Part shown: piece after piece, positions 54,949-63,229 of the stretch
How the letters are laid out: every line of letters starts with the position of its first letter
How positions within the stretch are numbered: the stretch's first letter is position 1
DNA from: an uncultured Bacilli bacterium
GTDB taxonomy: Bacteria > Bacillota_I > Bacilli_A > RFN20 > CAG-288
DNA length: 64,000 nucleotides
Assembly: GCA_944371605.1 (NCBI GenBank)
Contig: CALVXU010000024.1
Coordinates: 1 to 64,000, forward strand
Direction: 5' to 3'
The notes under the pieces: generated by a model
Database searches by the model: none
What the model was told of the DNA's origin: nothing
The model's input: the letters and a program-made list of their open reading frames with translations, nothing else
Position numbers and translations under genes: made by a program

Positions 54949-54979
54949 ATGATAAAGATTTGTGTTACACAAAGGTCAA
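54949..54979 (-). promoter_or_regulatory. MerR-type promoter with 19-bp spacer
   Basis: On the minus strand TTGACC (-35, 54974-54979) and TATCAT (-10, 54949-54954) are separated by 19 bp. The spacer contains the perfect inverted repeat TTTGTGT-T-ACACAAA (54959-54973). Over-long spacers with such a dyad are the established target of MerR activators, which distort the DNA to realign the boxes. Confidence 0.75.
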
Positions 54980-54986
54980 TAAAAAG

Positions 54987-55352
54987 ATGAAAAAATTATA
55001 TAGTATCAGTGAAGCGGCTAAAGAGACTGGATTCACAGCTGAAACCCTGCGCCACTATGATCGTATTTTGCTCGTAAAACCATCATACGTTGGCAAAGAG
55101 AACTATTATAGATACTATTCTCAAACAGATATCGTTGTTTTAAAAGCTATTAAAACTCTTAAAACGTTAGATGTTAGTTTGGATAAAATAAGAACTCTAC
55201 TAGCTTATAAAGATTTAAATCAGTTAATTGTTTCATTATCAAAATTAGATAAAGACATCGATGACAAAATCAGTGCGATGAAGGAAGCTAAAGTTCATCT
55301 GGAAAGAGCTAGGCATCATTATGAAAATATGTTAAAAGAAAAAAATAAGTGA
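54987..55352 (+). CDS. MerR-family transcriptional regulator, N-terminal part (frame broken)
   Basis: This fragment of 121 residues has a complete MerR winged helix at its N-terminus (YSISEAAKETGFTAETLRHY, then LVKPSYVGKENYYRYYSQTD). The dimerisation coiled coil follows, up to RHHYENMLKEKNK, where a TGA stops it. In MerR proteins of this type an effector domain would follow. The next 137 codons in another frame encode one (see next entry). The start at ATG 54987 is preferred to a TTG at 54960 because that codon lies within the operator dyad. The truncated protein may still bind its operator. Confidence 0.75.
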   Translation: MKKLYSISEAAKETGFTAETLRHYDRILLVKPSYVGKENYYRYYSQTDIVVLKAIKTLKTLDVSLDKIRTLLAYKDLNQLIVSLSKLDKDIDDKISAMKEAKVHLERARHHYENMLKEKNK

Positions 55353-55353
55353 T

Positions 55354-55764
55354 GTTCCTAGTATCAAATATATTAAGAAAAGAATTGTTTTACTTTCTCA
55401 TGATGGAGAACCTAGATTAGAAAATTTATATAGTTATTTTGATCAATTTTATGAAAAATTACCAAAGGAGCAAAGGGATGAATTTGCCTTTGATGACAAG
55501 GCAGGACTATATATTCAAGAGCGTTCTTGTTCGCTTTTTGCGACATGTAAAAAATATGTCAACAATAAAAATTTAGTTCACATAAAAGGAGGAGATTTCC
55601 TCTGTGCAGCTTGTGAGCAAAATGAGATGAATGATACTATCGTAAAATTAAGACAAGAAATTTATGCTAAATATAGTATGAAACCTAAGTTTGTTTTAGC
55701 CATAGTTCATTTAACAGGAATACTAGCATGGAAATATGAGATACAGGTGCCGATATTTTATTGA
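55354..55764 (+). pseudogene. Detached effector-binding part of the MerR regulator
   Basis: This frame is open for about 137 codons. It starts DVPSIKYIKKRIVLLSHDG and ends AWKYEIQVPIFY, the typical end of a GyrI/BmrR-like effector domain. It includes four Cys (CSLFATC, CAAC). It has no start codon of its own with a ribosome site. The preceding MerR piece ends at an A7 run (near 55339-55345). Deleting one A would join the two frames into a protein of about 260 residues. This is either a real frameshift mutation, a phase-variable tract or an assembly error. Confidence 0.65.
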
Positions 55765-55887
55765 TAAATCTATTTATATTAAAAACTATTTCCAAAATTT
55801 AAAAGAATGAAAAAAGTATCGCAAAAAGTGTGTTTGTCTAGTGACAAAATTTTAAATCATTAAATAAATGTTGATCATCAATTACAA

Positions 55888-56109
55888 TTGGCTGGATTTT
55901 TTAAAGACCGATTATTTTATACTCAAGGAGATTATGGATTATTTCAATGCGCGACCACTTGTCACCATAAAACTTATGATAGTAAAGAAATGAATTCAAA
56001 AATGCATTCTATATCTCTATCAATAAATAATTCTTATGTTCCAGAAAAAATTAAGTCTAAGTCTTTTATGATTGCAGAGGACTTAGCAAAAGTGATTGAA
56101 ACTATGTGA
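55888..56109 (+). pseudogene. Short remnant ORF of unknown origin
   Basis: This is a 73-residue ORF from a TTG with no convincing ribosome site. The sequence GFFKDRLFYTQGDYGLFQC and the C-terminal PEKIKSKSFMIAEDLAKVI look like a real protein tail, perhaps of a flavodoxin-like oxidoreductase, but I cannot prove a family. The frame runs back only to a TAA at 55861. It may be the decayed end of a gene that once followed the MerR regulator. Confidence 0.35.
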
Positions 56110-56191
56110 TTTTTTTGATTTATAAATGTTTCGAAATGATTAAAATAACAGACATTGATTTAAATGTTCCAACAATATGTTATTTCTCTTA

Positions 56192-56211
56192 TATAATATC
56201 TATACGATGGA
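56192..56211 (+). promoter_or_regulatory. -10 box and ribosome site deciding the start of the glycosyltransferase
   Basis: TATAAT (56192-56197) and GGAGAG (56209-56214 region) precede ATG 56223 at suitable distances. This makes the upstream in-frame codons (from 56106) unlikely to be translated. A matching -35 box is weak. Confidence 0.4.
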
Positions 56212-56222
56212 GAGTGACTGTT

Positions 56223-57209
56223 ATGGATTTGAAACATATCTTACTTACTCTGACAAATATTCCGTTATCACTAAGTTATTTACGTTATAAAAAAGTCAGT
56301 TCATATCGAAGATTAAATGAAGATGAAACAGATGTTAAAAAATTTATTAAGGCTAGTGAATACAAAGAAAAATATTGGCTTTCTATGTATAAATACCTTG
56401 ATAAGCATTATTCATATATTTTTAATAAAAAATACCCAACGAGCTACAATACGCTATCCAATAGAAAAAACGTTTATGTTCTTTGGCTTCAAGGAGAAGA
56501 TAAATTACCATTGGTATCACAGATTTGTTTAGAAAGATTAAAATTACTAAACCCTGATATTAATGTTATTATTTTAACTTTTGAAAACTTAAAGGAGCAT
56601 AACATCAATATTCCAAATTATATTATAGAGAAATATTCAAAGGGATTGATTTCAGCGACATCCTTATCAGATTTGATCAGACTTGATCTATTAGCGAATA
56701 ATCAAGGGTTATATTTGGATTCTACAGTGTATTGTCTTTCCTCACTTCCTGATTGGTATTTTAAAGTACCATTCTTTTCTTTAAATTCACGTAATTTGTT
56801 TGAAACAGTCGGAAATATTATTCGGTTTGATAATTATGAGTTTGGTGAAGTATATGCTTTAGGTGGAACTTCCTCTCTGATTTATTCGATGGCCAAAGAT
56901 ATTTATTTCGATTATTTGAAAAATCATGACGTTGTTCTATGCTATGAACTAACTTATTATATTTTCCGCTTTTTGTATTATAAATATAAGCCTGTAAGAG
57001 AGATTATTAATCAATTGCCTAGCAATAATAAACATGCTGAATGTTTAGCGAATTATTTTAGTGATGGTGATCTCGAAAAGAAAACAACATTACAATTTGA
57101 TAAAGATGATGTCTTTATTAAATTATCTAATAAATGGGAATATTCGACTAAATATGATAAAGCAACTTTAAGATGTCTACTTGAAGATTTAGTAAGAAAA
57201 CATTCATAG
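56223..57209 (+). CDS. Capsular polysaccharide synthesis glycosyltransferase (Caps_synth/GT32-like)
   Basis: This is a 328-residue cytosolic-side transferase. The family pattern is clear: VLWLQGEDKLP (86-96), a strand with NVIILTFEN, and SDLIRLDLLANNQGLYLDS (149-167). That last motif contains the DxD-like metal-binding site LDS and the conserved SDxxRxxLL. It would move a sugar from a nucleotide donor to a lipid-linked or polysaccharide acceptor. It opens the surface polysaccharide cluster. The donor cannot be inferred. Confidence 0.82.
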   Translation: MDLKHILLTLTNIPLSLSYLRYKKVSSYRRLNEDETDVKKFIKASEYKEKYWLSMYKYLDKHYSYIFNKKYPTSYNTLSNRKNVYVLWLQGEDKLPLVSQICLERLKLLNPDINVIILTFENLKEHNINIPNYIIEKYSKGLISATSLSDLIRLDLLANNQGLYLDSTVYCLSSLPDWYFKVPFFSLNSRNLFETVGNIIRFDNYEFGEVYALGGTSSLIYSMAKDIYFDYLKNHDVVLCYELTYYIFRFLYYKYKPVREIINQLPSNNKHAECLANYFSDGDLEKKTTLQFDKDDVFIKLSNKWEYSTKYDKATLRCLLEDLVRKHS

Positions 57210-57287
57210 TTATTTTCTTTTATAAATGAACTGAATATCGCTCTATTTAATAGCTTTAAAATAATAGCTTTTATATTGTTTTAAAAG

Positions 57288-57293
57288 TATAAT
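57288..57293 (+). promoter_or_regulatory. -10 box immediately before a start codon (leaderless candidate)
   Basis: TATAAT ends 7 bases before ATG 57301, so transcription would start at or next to the start codon. There is no Shine-Dalgarno. A -35 box is weak. Confidence 0.4.
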
Positions 57294-57300
57294 TTAAGAG

Positions 57301-57741
57301 ATGAAACAATTATATGATATCAATTCTTTAGCCAGTGTATTATCTGTTCCACCATCTGATATTTTTAGAATAGAAATTTCAGAGGTGAATAGAGTTTTAC
57401 CTGGGCAAATAGGAGACAGATATTACTGTGTTATTAAACCAGATCGTTTTATTTGTTATTATCTTAAAAAAGGTATCATCAACAATCAGGTCAGTTTATT
57501 ATTTAAAGATTTTCAAGAAGCAAAATTTTATTGTAAAAGAGGGAAATTATATTTCGAGAGTAATTTTAAAGGATATTTCTTTCCTTTCTATGCTAAAAGA
57601 ACTTCTTGGAAGTCTAATGCTGGAAGATCATTTATAAATCATTTGAGCAAACATCTGAGTATAAGTAATTTTAAAGATTATAAGTTATATACTGGGAAGG
57701 CTTTTTTTCTTTCTTATTTTAAACATATTTCTGGCAAATAA
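57301..57741 (+). CDS. Protein of unknown function within the polysaccharide cluster
   Basis: This is a 146-residue basic protein with no signal peptide or membrane helix. It is beta-rich in the centre (DRYYCVIKPDRFICYYLKKG) and ends in a basic region with many aromatic residues. I do not recognise a family. It lies between a glycosyltransferase and a flippase and ends 6 bases before the flippase start. It could be a small acceptor-processing or regulatory protein, but nothing shows this. It begins with an ATG close to a TATAAT box and lacks a Shine-Dalgarno. Confidence 0.6.
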   Translation: MKQLYDINSLASVLSVPPSDIFRIEISEVNRVLPGQIGDRYYCVIKPDRFICYYLKKGIINNQVSLLFKDFQEAKFYCKRGKLYFESNFKGYFFPFYAKRTSWKSNAGRSFINHLSKHLSISNFKDYKLYTGKAFFLSYFKHISGK

Positions 57742-57747
57742 TCAAAT

Positions 57748-59262
57748 ATGAATACAACTACTAAAATAACAAAAAGACATTCATTTAAAACTAACGCTCT
57801 TTTCTCTATCATCTATCAAGTTGTAAAAATTATTGTGCCATTTATTACAGCACCATATATTTCCCGTGTACTTGGCAGTATAAACGTTGGTACTTATTCT
57901 TATGCTAATTCTATATTCTATTTCTTTTCCATTGTAGCTGCTTTTGGATTCACTGATTATGGTAATCTAGCTATTTCACAGGTTAGAGAAGATCCAATGG
58001 CTAGGAGCAAGAAATTTTATGAGATTATGGTAGCTAAGGCTTTATTGACAACGTTAACTATCGTAGTTTATATTCCATTGATCTTCTCTATTCCTGATTT
58101 ATCAGCTTCTATTCTTTTATATTTAACAATAGGAAGTAGTTTAATCGGTACTATCTTAGATGCTAGCTTTATGCTTATGGGAGAAGAAGAATATGTTTCA
58201 ATCGCTATTAGAGATATCATAGTAAGAGTAGTTTCTACTATTTTAATTTTTGTTTTGGTTAGAGATAATAGCCAAACTTCTTTGCTACTTTATGCAGGAA
58301 TTCTTGCTTTAAGCACAATTTTATCTGCTATGATAGTTATTTGGCCCTGTAAGAAATACTTAGTTAAAGTCAATTATAAAGAATTAAATATTTTAGAAAC
58401 ATTTAAACAGGGTTTAATATTTTTTATTCCGACATTAGTTTCATCCATATATATGAATCTGAATAAAACTTTTATTGGACTTTTTGGCGGCGGAGAAATT
58501 GAAAATGCCAATTATGAACAAGCTACTAAAACTATAACGTTTGTTACTACTGCATTAGGCGCTATCAACTCTGTTATCACATCAAGAATTGCTAATATAT
58601 ATGCCAAAGAAGGACTGCCAGGAGTAAAAAATAAAATTGAAGAAGTTGTGCATATGGTTTTTGTTTGCGCATTTCCTTGTTTAGCTGGAATTATTATTAT
58701 CACTCCATATTTTGTTCCAGTTTTTTATGGTAGTGGTTATGATGGGGCTATTGATGTAATCTATGCTTTATCACTGAATATTGTAACTATTCCTCTAGCA
58801 TGGTTATTATTAGCGGCCTATTTTATTCCCACTAATAAACGTGGCAAAGCGAACTGGATTAATTTGATAGCGGCTATTGTTAATTTGATTCTTTGTTTAA
58901 GTTTACTACCGACTCTTAAAGCTGTTGGAGCAGGTATAGCTTATGCTGCCGCTGAATTAGTTCAAATGGTTTTATTTATTATCGCATCTAGAAAAGATAT
59001 TGATTGGAAGAAAATGTTTAAAAAATATTTCGTTAAACCCTTTGATGCCACTTTGATTATGTCAGTTATGCTAATTCTTTTTTTAACTATGGCTAAGGGA
59101 TTAAGTGATACTATTTTAGTTTTCTTGATTGTTCTAATCGGTGCAGTAGTTTATATCGGATGTATGTTTTTATTTAGAGAAGAGCTTGTTATAAAATATA
59201 GTAAATTCTTCTTTGGTAAATTGAAGGGTTTAGTGAAGAAATTTAGAAAGAAAAAAATATGA
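57748..59262 (+). CDS. Polysaccharide flippase (Wzx-like, MATE/MOP superfamily)
   Basis: This is a 504-residue polytopic membrane protein with about 14 helices. The N-terminal signature VKIIVPFITAPYISRVLGS is that of the Wzx/RfbX group, which carries lipid-linked repeat units across the membrane. GTYSYANSIFYFFSIVAAFG and the later GYDGAIDVIYALSLNI also fit. The tail is basic (KKFRKKKI). It overlaps the next gene by 4 bp (ATGA). It implies a Wzy-dependent pathway, consistent with the EpsG-like polymerase at the end of the window. Confidence 0.92.
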   Translation: MNTTTKITKRHSFKTNALFSIIYQVVKIIVPFITAPYISRVLGSINVGTYSYANSIFYFFSIVAAFGFTDYGNLAISQVREDPMARSKKFYEIMVAKALLTTLTIVVYIPLIFSIPDLSASILLYLTIGSSLIGTILDASFMLMGEEEYVSIAIRDIIVRVVSTILIFVLVRDNSQTSLLLYAGILALSTILSAMIVIWPCKKYLVKVNYKELNILETFKQGLIFFIPTLVSSIYMNLNKTFIGLFGGGEIENANYEQATKTITFVTTALGAINSVITSRIANIYAKEGLPGVKNKIEEVVHMVFVCAFPCLAGIIIITPYFVPVFYGSGYDGAIDVIYALSLNIVTIPLAWLLLAAYFIPTNKRGKANWINLIAAIVNLILCLSLLPTLKAVGAGIAYAAAELVQMVLFIIASRKDIDWKKMFKKYFVKPFDATLIMSVMLILFLTMAKGLSDTILVFLIVLIGAVVYIGCMFLFREELVIKYSKFFFGKLKGLVKKFRKKKI

Positions 59263-61475
59263 GGGCTTGTATATTAACTATTACTGATTACAATGTTGGT
59301 AATCGTTTACAAAATCTAGCTGTACAAGAATATTTAAAAAGTCAAGGAATTGAAGAGGTTTATACTTTAACTCCTTTAGCGTTTGATTTCAGAGAAAAAC
59401 AATTACCAACTCTTTTTCAGACGTTATCAAATAAAATAAAATCTTTTCATAATAAAAGGCTCGGTTTTCGGCGTGCTGTAAAAAAGAAAGATAATGAAAA
59501 TATCAGCGCTTATGATGAATTTAATAAACATATTAATTTTTATACATATAAATACAATAGCCATTCGAGTCTTTATTTTTTGAATGACTTATTTGATATC
59601 TTTATAACTGGATCTGATCAAGTCTTTAATCCTGATTTTTTTTCGGATGATTTAACTAATTTGATGTTAGGCTTTGTTAATGAAAGCAAAGTGAAAATAG
59701 CAATGTCTCCATCAATTGCTATTGATAACTTGAATGATGACTTTAAATGTAGTGTAAAAAAATATTTGCCTAGTTTTGATGGTTTGTCATGTAGGGAAAC
59801 ACAAGGTAGTAAATTGATAGAGCAAGTGACTGGTAAGAAATGTCAAACTTTAATTGATCCGACTTTTATGTTTGATGCTAATTTTTATAAAACTCTTGAA
59901 AAGAAACCAGATAATATTCCAGATAAACCATATATTTTTGTTTATTCTCTTGGTCAAGATAACAGAAAAATATATAAGAAAATTGAAAAAATCGCCCAAA
60001 AAGAAAATTTAGCTGTTGTAGAATTACAAAGTAATTATGGTCCTAGTCAATTTTTGTATGCTATCTCTCACGCGCAAATAGTCATTACTAATTCTTTTCA
60101 TGGTTGCGTTTTTTCTTTTATATATCATCGGCCACTTTATATTTTTAAAAGGATTGATTCGTCAAATATGTTTTCAAGAATCGAAACATTGTTTGAAACA
60201 CTCAATTTAGACTATCGTGATTATTTGGTAGATAATAAAAATTTATTTCAATACTTATCACACTCAAATTTTTTTGATGCTATTGATAAACGTAGGGATG
60301 CTTTGAAGAAAAAATATGATCAATATTTTTCTGAATCTTTAGAAAAAGGATTAGAAAGAATTAAACACGTAAACTTTGATAATCATTCATTTAATAATCC
60401 GCTAGTTATTCGGCATAAAGAAGAGTGCTGTGGATGTTTTGGATGTGTTCAAGCCTGTCCAGTTTCAGCTATCTCTATGATAAAAAATAGTGATGGATTT
60501 TCTTATCCACAAGTCAATTTAGAAGTATGTATTCATTGTGGTAAATGCAAACAAGTTTGTCCTATGTATCACCCACTTACGCAAGTAAAGCCATTAAATA
60601 TTGGTTATTTAGCATACTCAAAATCAGAAGAGGTTCTTAAACATTCTTCATCAGGTGGCTTGTTTTATGAAATGGCTTTAGAAGTGTTAAATAAAGGCGG
60701 ATATGTATGTGGATGTGTTTCGGATAATAATGGATTAGATGCAAAACATATCATTACAAATAAAAAAAATGAAGTGGAGAAAATGTGCTTTTCTAAATAC
60801 ATTCAAAGTGATATCAATGATTGTTACAATCAAATCAAAGATTTATTGAAACAAAATAAATTGGTACTTTTTTCTGGGACGCCTTGTCAATGTGTTGCTT
60901 TGCAACGGGTGTTGAATGATAAACCACATAATTTGATAATTGTAGATCTATTTTGTCATGGTGTAGCCTCTAAAACAGAACTTGATAGGTTAAATAAAAA
61001 AGGTATATCATCTATTCAATTTCGTCATAAAGAAAAAAATTGGCAGAATGTATCTAACATGAAAATAAACGGAAAATTAACAAAGCGTTCCGACTTTTTA
61101 GATTTATTTCATGGCGATGTGATTATGATGGATGCTTGTAGTTATTGTGCGATAAAAGGGACGAAAAGAGTATCTGATATTACGATTGGTGATTTTTGGA
61201 ATATCGAAGAAGTTTTGCATATACCATCCGATAAAGGAAAGTCTCTTGCTATAGTGAATACGATAGCTGGACAAGAGTTATTAAATCACTTAGTTGGAAG
61301 AGTCTGTTTTCAAAAATTATCTGACCAAGAATTAGAAACAGCATTAAAATTCAATCCTAATTATAATGTGGCTATTTCTGGTATTAATATATATGACTAT
61401 GATATTTCCTTCAGTAAAACTTATAGAAAAAGATTTTTGCTTAGAAAGCGTATCAAAAGATTATTGCGGAGATGA
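59259..61475 (+). CDS. Polysaccharide pyruvyl transferase fused to an FrhB-type Fe-S protein
   Basis: This is a 738-residue fusion. Residues 1-345 form a polysaccharide pyruvyltransferase-like GT fold, with GNRLQNLAVQEYL, TGSDQVFNPDFF and the conserved TNSFHGCVFSFIYHRPLYIF. A ferredoxin segment with two [4Fe-4S] motifs (CCGCFGCVQACPVSAI at about 390 and CIHCGKCKQVCPMY at about 424) follows. The coenzyme F420 hydrogenase/dehydrogenase beta (FrhB) region then runs to the end, with FSGTPCQCVALQRVL. The pair occurs as neighbours in many polysaccharide clusters and as a fusion in some. The role of the redox half is not settled. It lies between flippase and transferases. Confidence 0.88.
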   Translation: MRACILTITDYNVGNRLQNLAVQEYLKSQGIEEVYTLTPLAFDFREKQLPTLFQTLSNKIKSFHNKRLGFRRAVKKKDNENISAYDEFNKHINFYTYKYNSHSSLYFLNDLFDIFITGSDQVFNPDFFSDDLTNLMLGFVNESKVKIAMSPSIAIDNLNDDFKCSVKKYLPSFDGLSCRETQGSKLIEQVTGKKCQTLIDPTFMFDANFYKTLEKKPDNIPDKPYIFVYSLGQDNRKIYKKIEKIAQKENLAVVELQSNYGPSQFLYAISHAQIVITNSFHGCVFSFIYHRPLYIFKRIDSSNMFSRIETLFETLNLDYRDYLVDNKNLFQYLSHSNFFDAIDKRRDALKKKYDQYFSESLEKGLERIKHVNFDNHSFNNPLVIRHKEECCGCFGCVQACPVSAISMIKNSDGFSYPQVNLEVCIHCGKCKQVCPMYHPLTQVKPLNIGYLAYSKSEEVLKHSSSGGLFYEMALEVLNKGGYVCGCVSDNNGLDAKHIITNKKNEVEKMCFSKYIQSDINDCYNQIKDLLKQNKLVLFSGTPCQCVALQRVLNDKPHNLIIVDLFCHGVASKTELDRLNKKGISSIQFRHKEKNWQNVSNMKINGKLTKRSDFLDLFHGDVIMMDACSYCAIKGTKRVSDITIGDFWNIEEVLHIPSDKGKSLAIVNTIAGQELLNHLVGRVCFQKLSDQELETALKFNPNYNVAISGINIYDYDISFSKTYRKRFLLRKRIKRLLRR

Positions 61476-61478
61476 AAT

Positions 61479-62240
61479 ATGAACATAAAATTATTAGTTA
61501 TATGTCATAAAAAAGCGAATATTCCTCATAGCGAGATTTATTTTCCATTAGAAGTGGGTGCTTTATTAAGAACTGAGCATTTTCTAGAGAACTTAGATGA
61601 TTCTGGTGAAAATATTTCTGAGAAGAATCCGAGTTTTTGTGAGCTGACTGGACTTTTTTGGGCGTTTAAGAACTTAGATTATGATGTCTTAGGTTTGATG
61701 CATTATCGCCGCTTATTTATGAAATCTGCTTTTTGTATAACTAGGAAATTAAATAATGTTATTACTGAAAAACAAATTGATAAATATTTAGCATCATATG
61801 ATATTATTTTGCCTAAGAAACGTCATTATTACATAGAGACTAATTATTCCCATTATATTCATGCTCATAATAAAGAAGCTTTAGATAAAACAGGGCAAAT
61901 TATTTTAAAAAACTATCCTGACTACTATGATTCATTTAAAGATCATATGCAAAAAAGATCTGGTCATTATTTCAATATGTTTATAGCTAAAAAAGAAATT
62001 ATCAACCCTTTATTAGAGTGGATGTTCGATATTTTATTTAAATTAGAAAAAGAAATTGATTTAAATTGTTATCAAGGCACTGAGAAACGAGTGTTTGGGT
62101 ATATCTCTGAATTATTATTTGATGTATACTGTGCGAAGAATAATTTGAAAATTAAAAATCAAAAATATTTGTTTTTTGAAAAACAAAATTGGGCGAAAAA
62201 GATTTTTAATTTCATCAGGAGGAAATTTCAAAAGCAGTGA
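61479..62240 (+). CDS. DUF4422 glycosyltransferase
   Basis: This is a 253-residue member of the DUF4422 family, found in capsule and exopolysaccharide clusters and thought to be galactofuranosyl- or galactosyltransferases. Visible are LLVICHKK at the N-terminus, SFCELTGLFWAFKNLDYDVL, and the conserved HYRRLF, with the acidic DIILPKKRHYYIETNY later. It is 3 bases from the upstream fusion gene and overlaps the next transferase by 4 bp (GTGA). The substrate is not deducible. Confidence 0.88.
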   Translation: MNIKLLVICHKKANIPHSEIYFPLEVGALLRTEHFLENLDDSGENISEKNPSFCELTGLFWAFKNLDYDVLGLMHYRRLFMKSAFCITRKLNNVITEKQIDKYLASYDIILPKKRHYYIETNYSHYIHAHNKEALDKTGQIILKNYPDYYDSFKDHMQKRSGHYFNMFIAKKEIINPLLEWMFDILFKLEKEIDLNCYQGTEKRVFGYISELLFDVYCAKNNLKIKNQKYLFFEKQNWAKKIFNFIRRKFQKQ

Positions 62241-63229
62241 ACAAAATAGATGTTACACTTTGTATTGTAAATTATAATAAATCACAATATTTACCGCATT
62301 TGTTTGAAACATTGTGCAGTCAAACTGATAGTGATTTTCAAGTCCTTTTTGTAGATAACAATTCAACTGATAATTCAATTGAGATAGTATCTAAATATAA
62401 AAATAAGTTAAACTTAACCTTACTTATTGAAAAGAGGCAAGGAGTGCAATTTGCTAGAAATACTGCATTAAAACATGTGAAAACAGATTATTTCACTTTT
62501 GTAGATGCCGATGATGTTATAGCAAAACACTATGTTTCATTTATCAATAATTCTATAGGAAACGCTGATTTGCTGATGTTCGCCTTCAATACATTTAAAC
62601 AGCTCGGAGATATAAAAAACGATTTAAATGATGTGCAGAGTTTTGAAATTAAAAAGATTGTCCTAAAAAACAGAATATATTCATTTCAATCATTAGATGG
62701 GATCGAAATGACTTATCTATGGAATAAGGTCTTTAAAAAATCAATTTGTGATACTTTTAATATCTCATTTGATAAAGATGTCAGCATAGGTGAAGATTGC
62801 TTTTTTATTGATAAGTATATGGAGCATGTATCTATAGTTTCTACCTGTCAACAAGCTCTTTATTTTTATAGAAAATCTGAAGAATCACTGATGAATTGCA
62901 CTAAAATAACTGATGAAGTTATTGACAGATTTTTATCTGAAACTAAGCGTTGCAAATATATGAATGAACTTTTGGATATCTCATCAAAAGAATATTTGGA
63001 ATGGCTAACACATGAGATTTGGATATATAGAAATATTTATCAATTATTGATTCGAAAAGGAGAGATTGAAACTGCTAATACTTTCCTCAATGATTACTTG
63101 TTTTCTGTTGAGCAAAAATTGAAAAAAAACAAAGTATATTCTTTCTTAAGATTGAAACTAATCATCAAATTAATCGGAAAGAAAAAATATTTTGGGATTG
63201 TTTCTAAAACGCCCCAAAAGAATAGATAA
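62237..63229 (+). CDS. Family 2 glycosyltransferase
   Basis: This is a 330-residue GT-A fold transferase with GTG start. The N-terminal VTLCIVNYNKSQYLPHLFET and FVDNNSTDNS bind the nucleotide sugar. FVDADDVI (88-95) carries the DxD-type metal site. WNKVFKKSI and GEDCFFIDKYM at about 170-195 match the acceptor region of GT2 enzymes. The C-terminal part is helical and basic. The start overlaps the DUF4422 stop (GTGA). Its end overlaps the convergent EpsG-like gene by 26 bp. Confidence 0.92.
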   Translation: MNKIDVTLCIVNYNKSQYLPHLFETLCSQTDSDFQVLFVDNNSTDNSIEIVSKYKNKLNLTLLIEKRQGVQFARNTALKHVKTDYFTFVDADDVIAKHYVSFINNSIGNADLLMFAFNTFKQLGDIKNDLNDVQSFEIKKIVLKNRIYSFQSLDGIEMTYLWNKVFKKSICDTFNISFDKDVSIGEDCFFIDKYMEHVSIVSTCQQALYFYRKSEESLMNCTKITDEVIDRFLSETKRCKYMNELLDISSKEYLEWLTHEIWIYRNIYQLLIRKGEIETANTFLNDYLFSVEQKLKKNKVYSFLRLKLIIKLIGKKKYFGIVSKTPQKNR

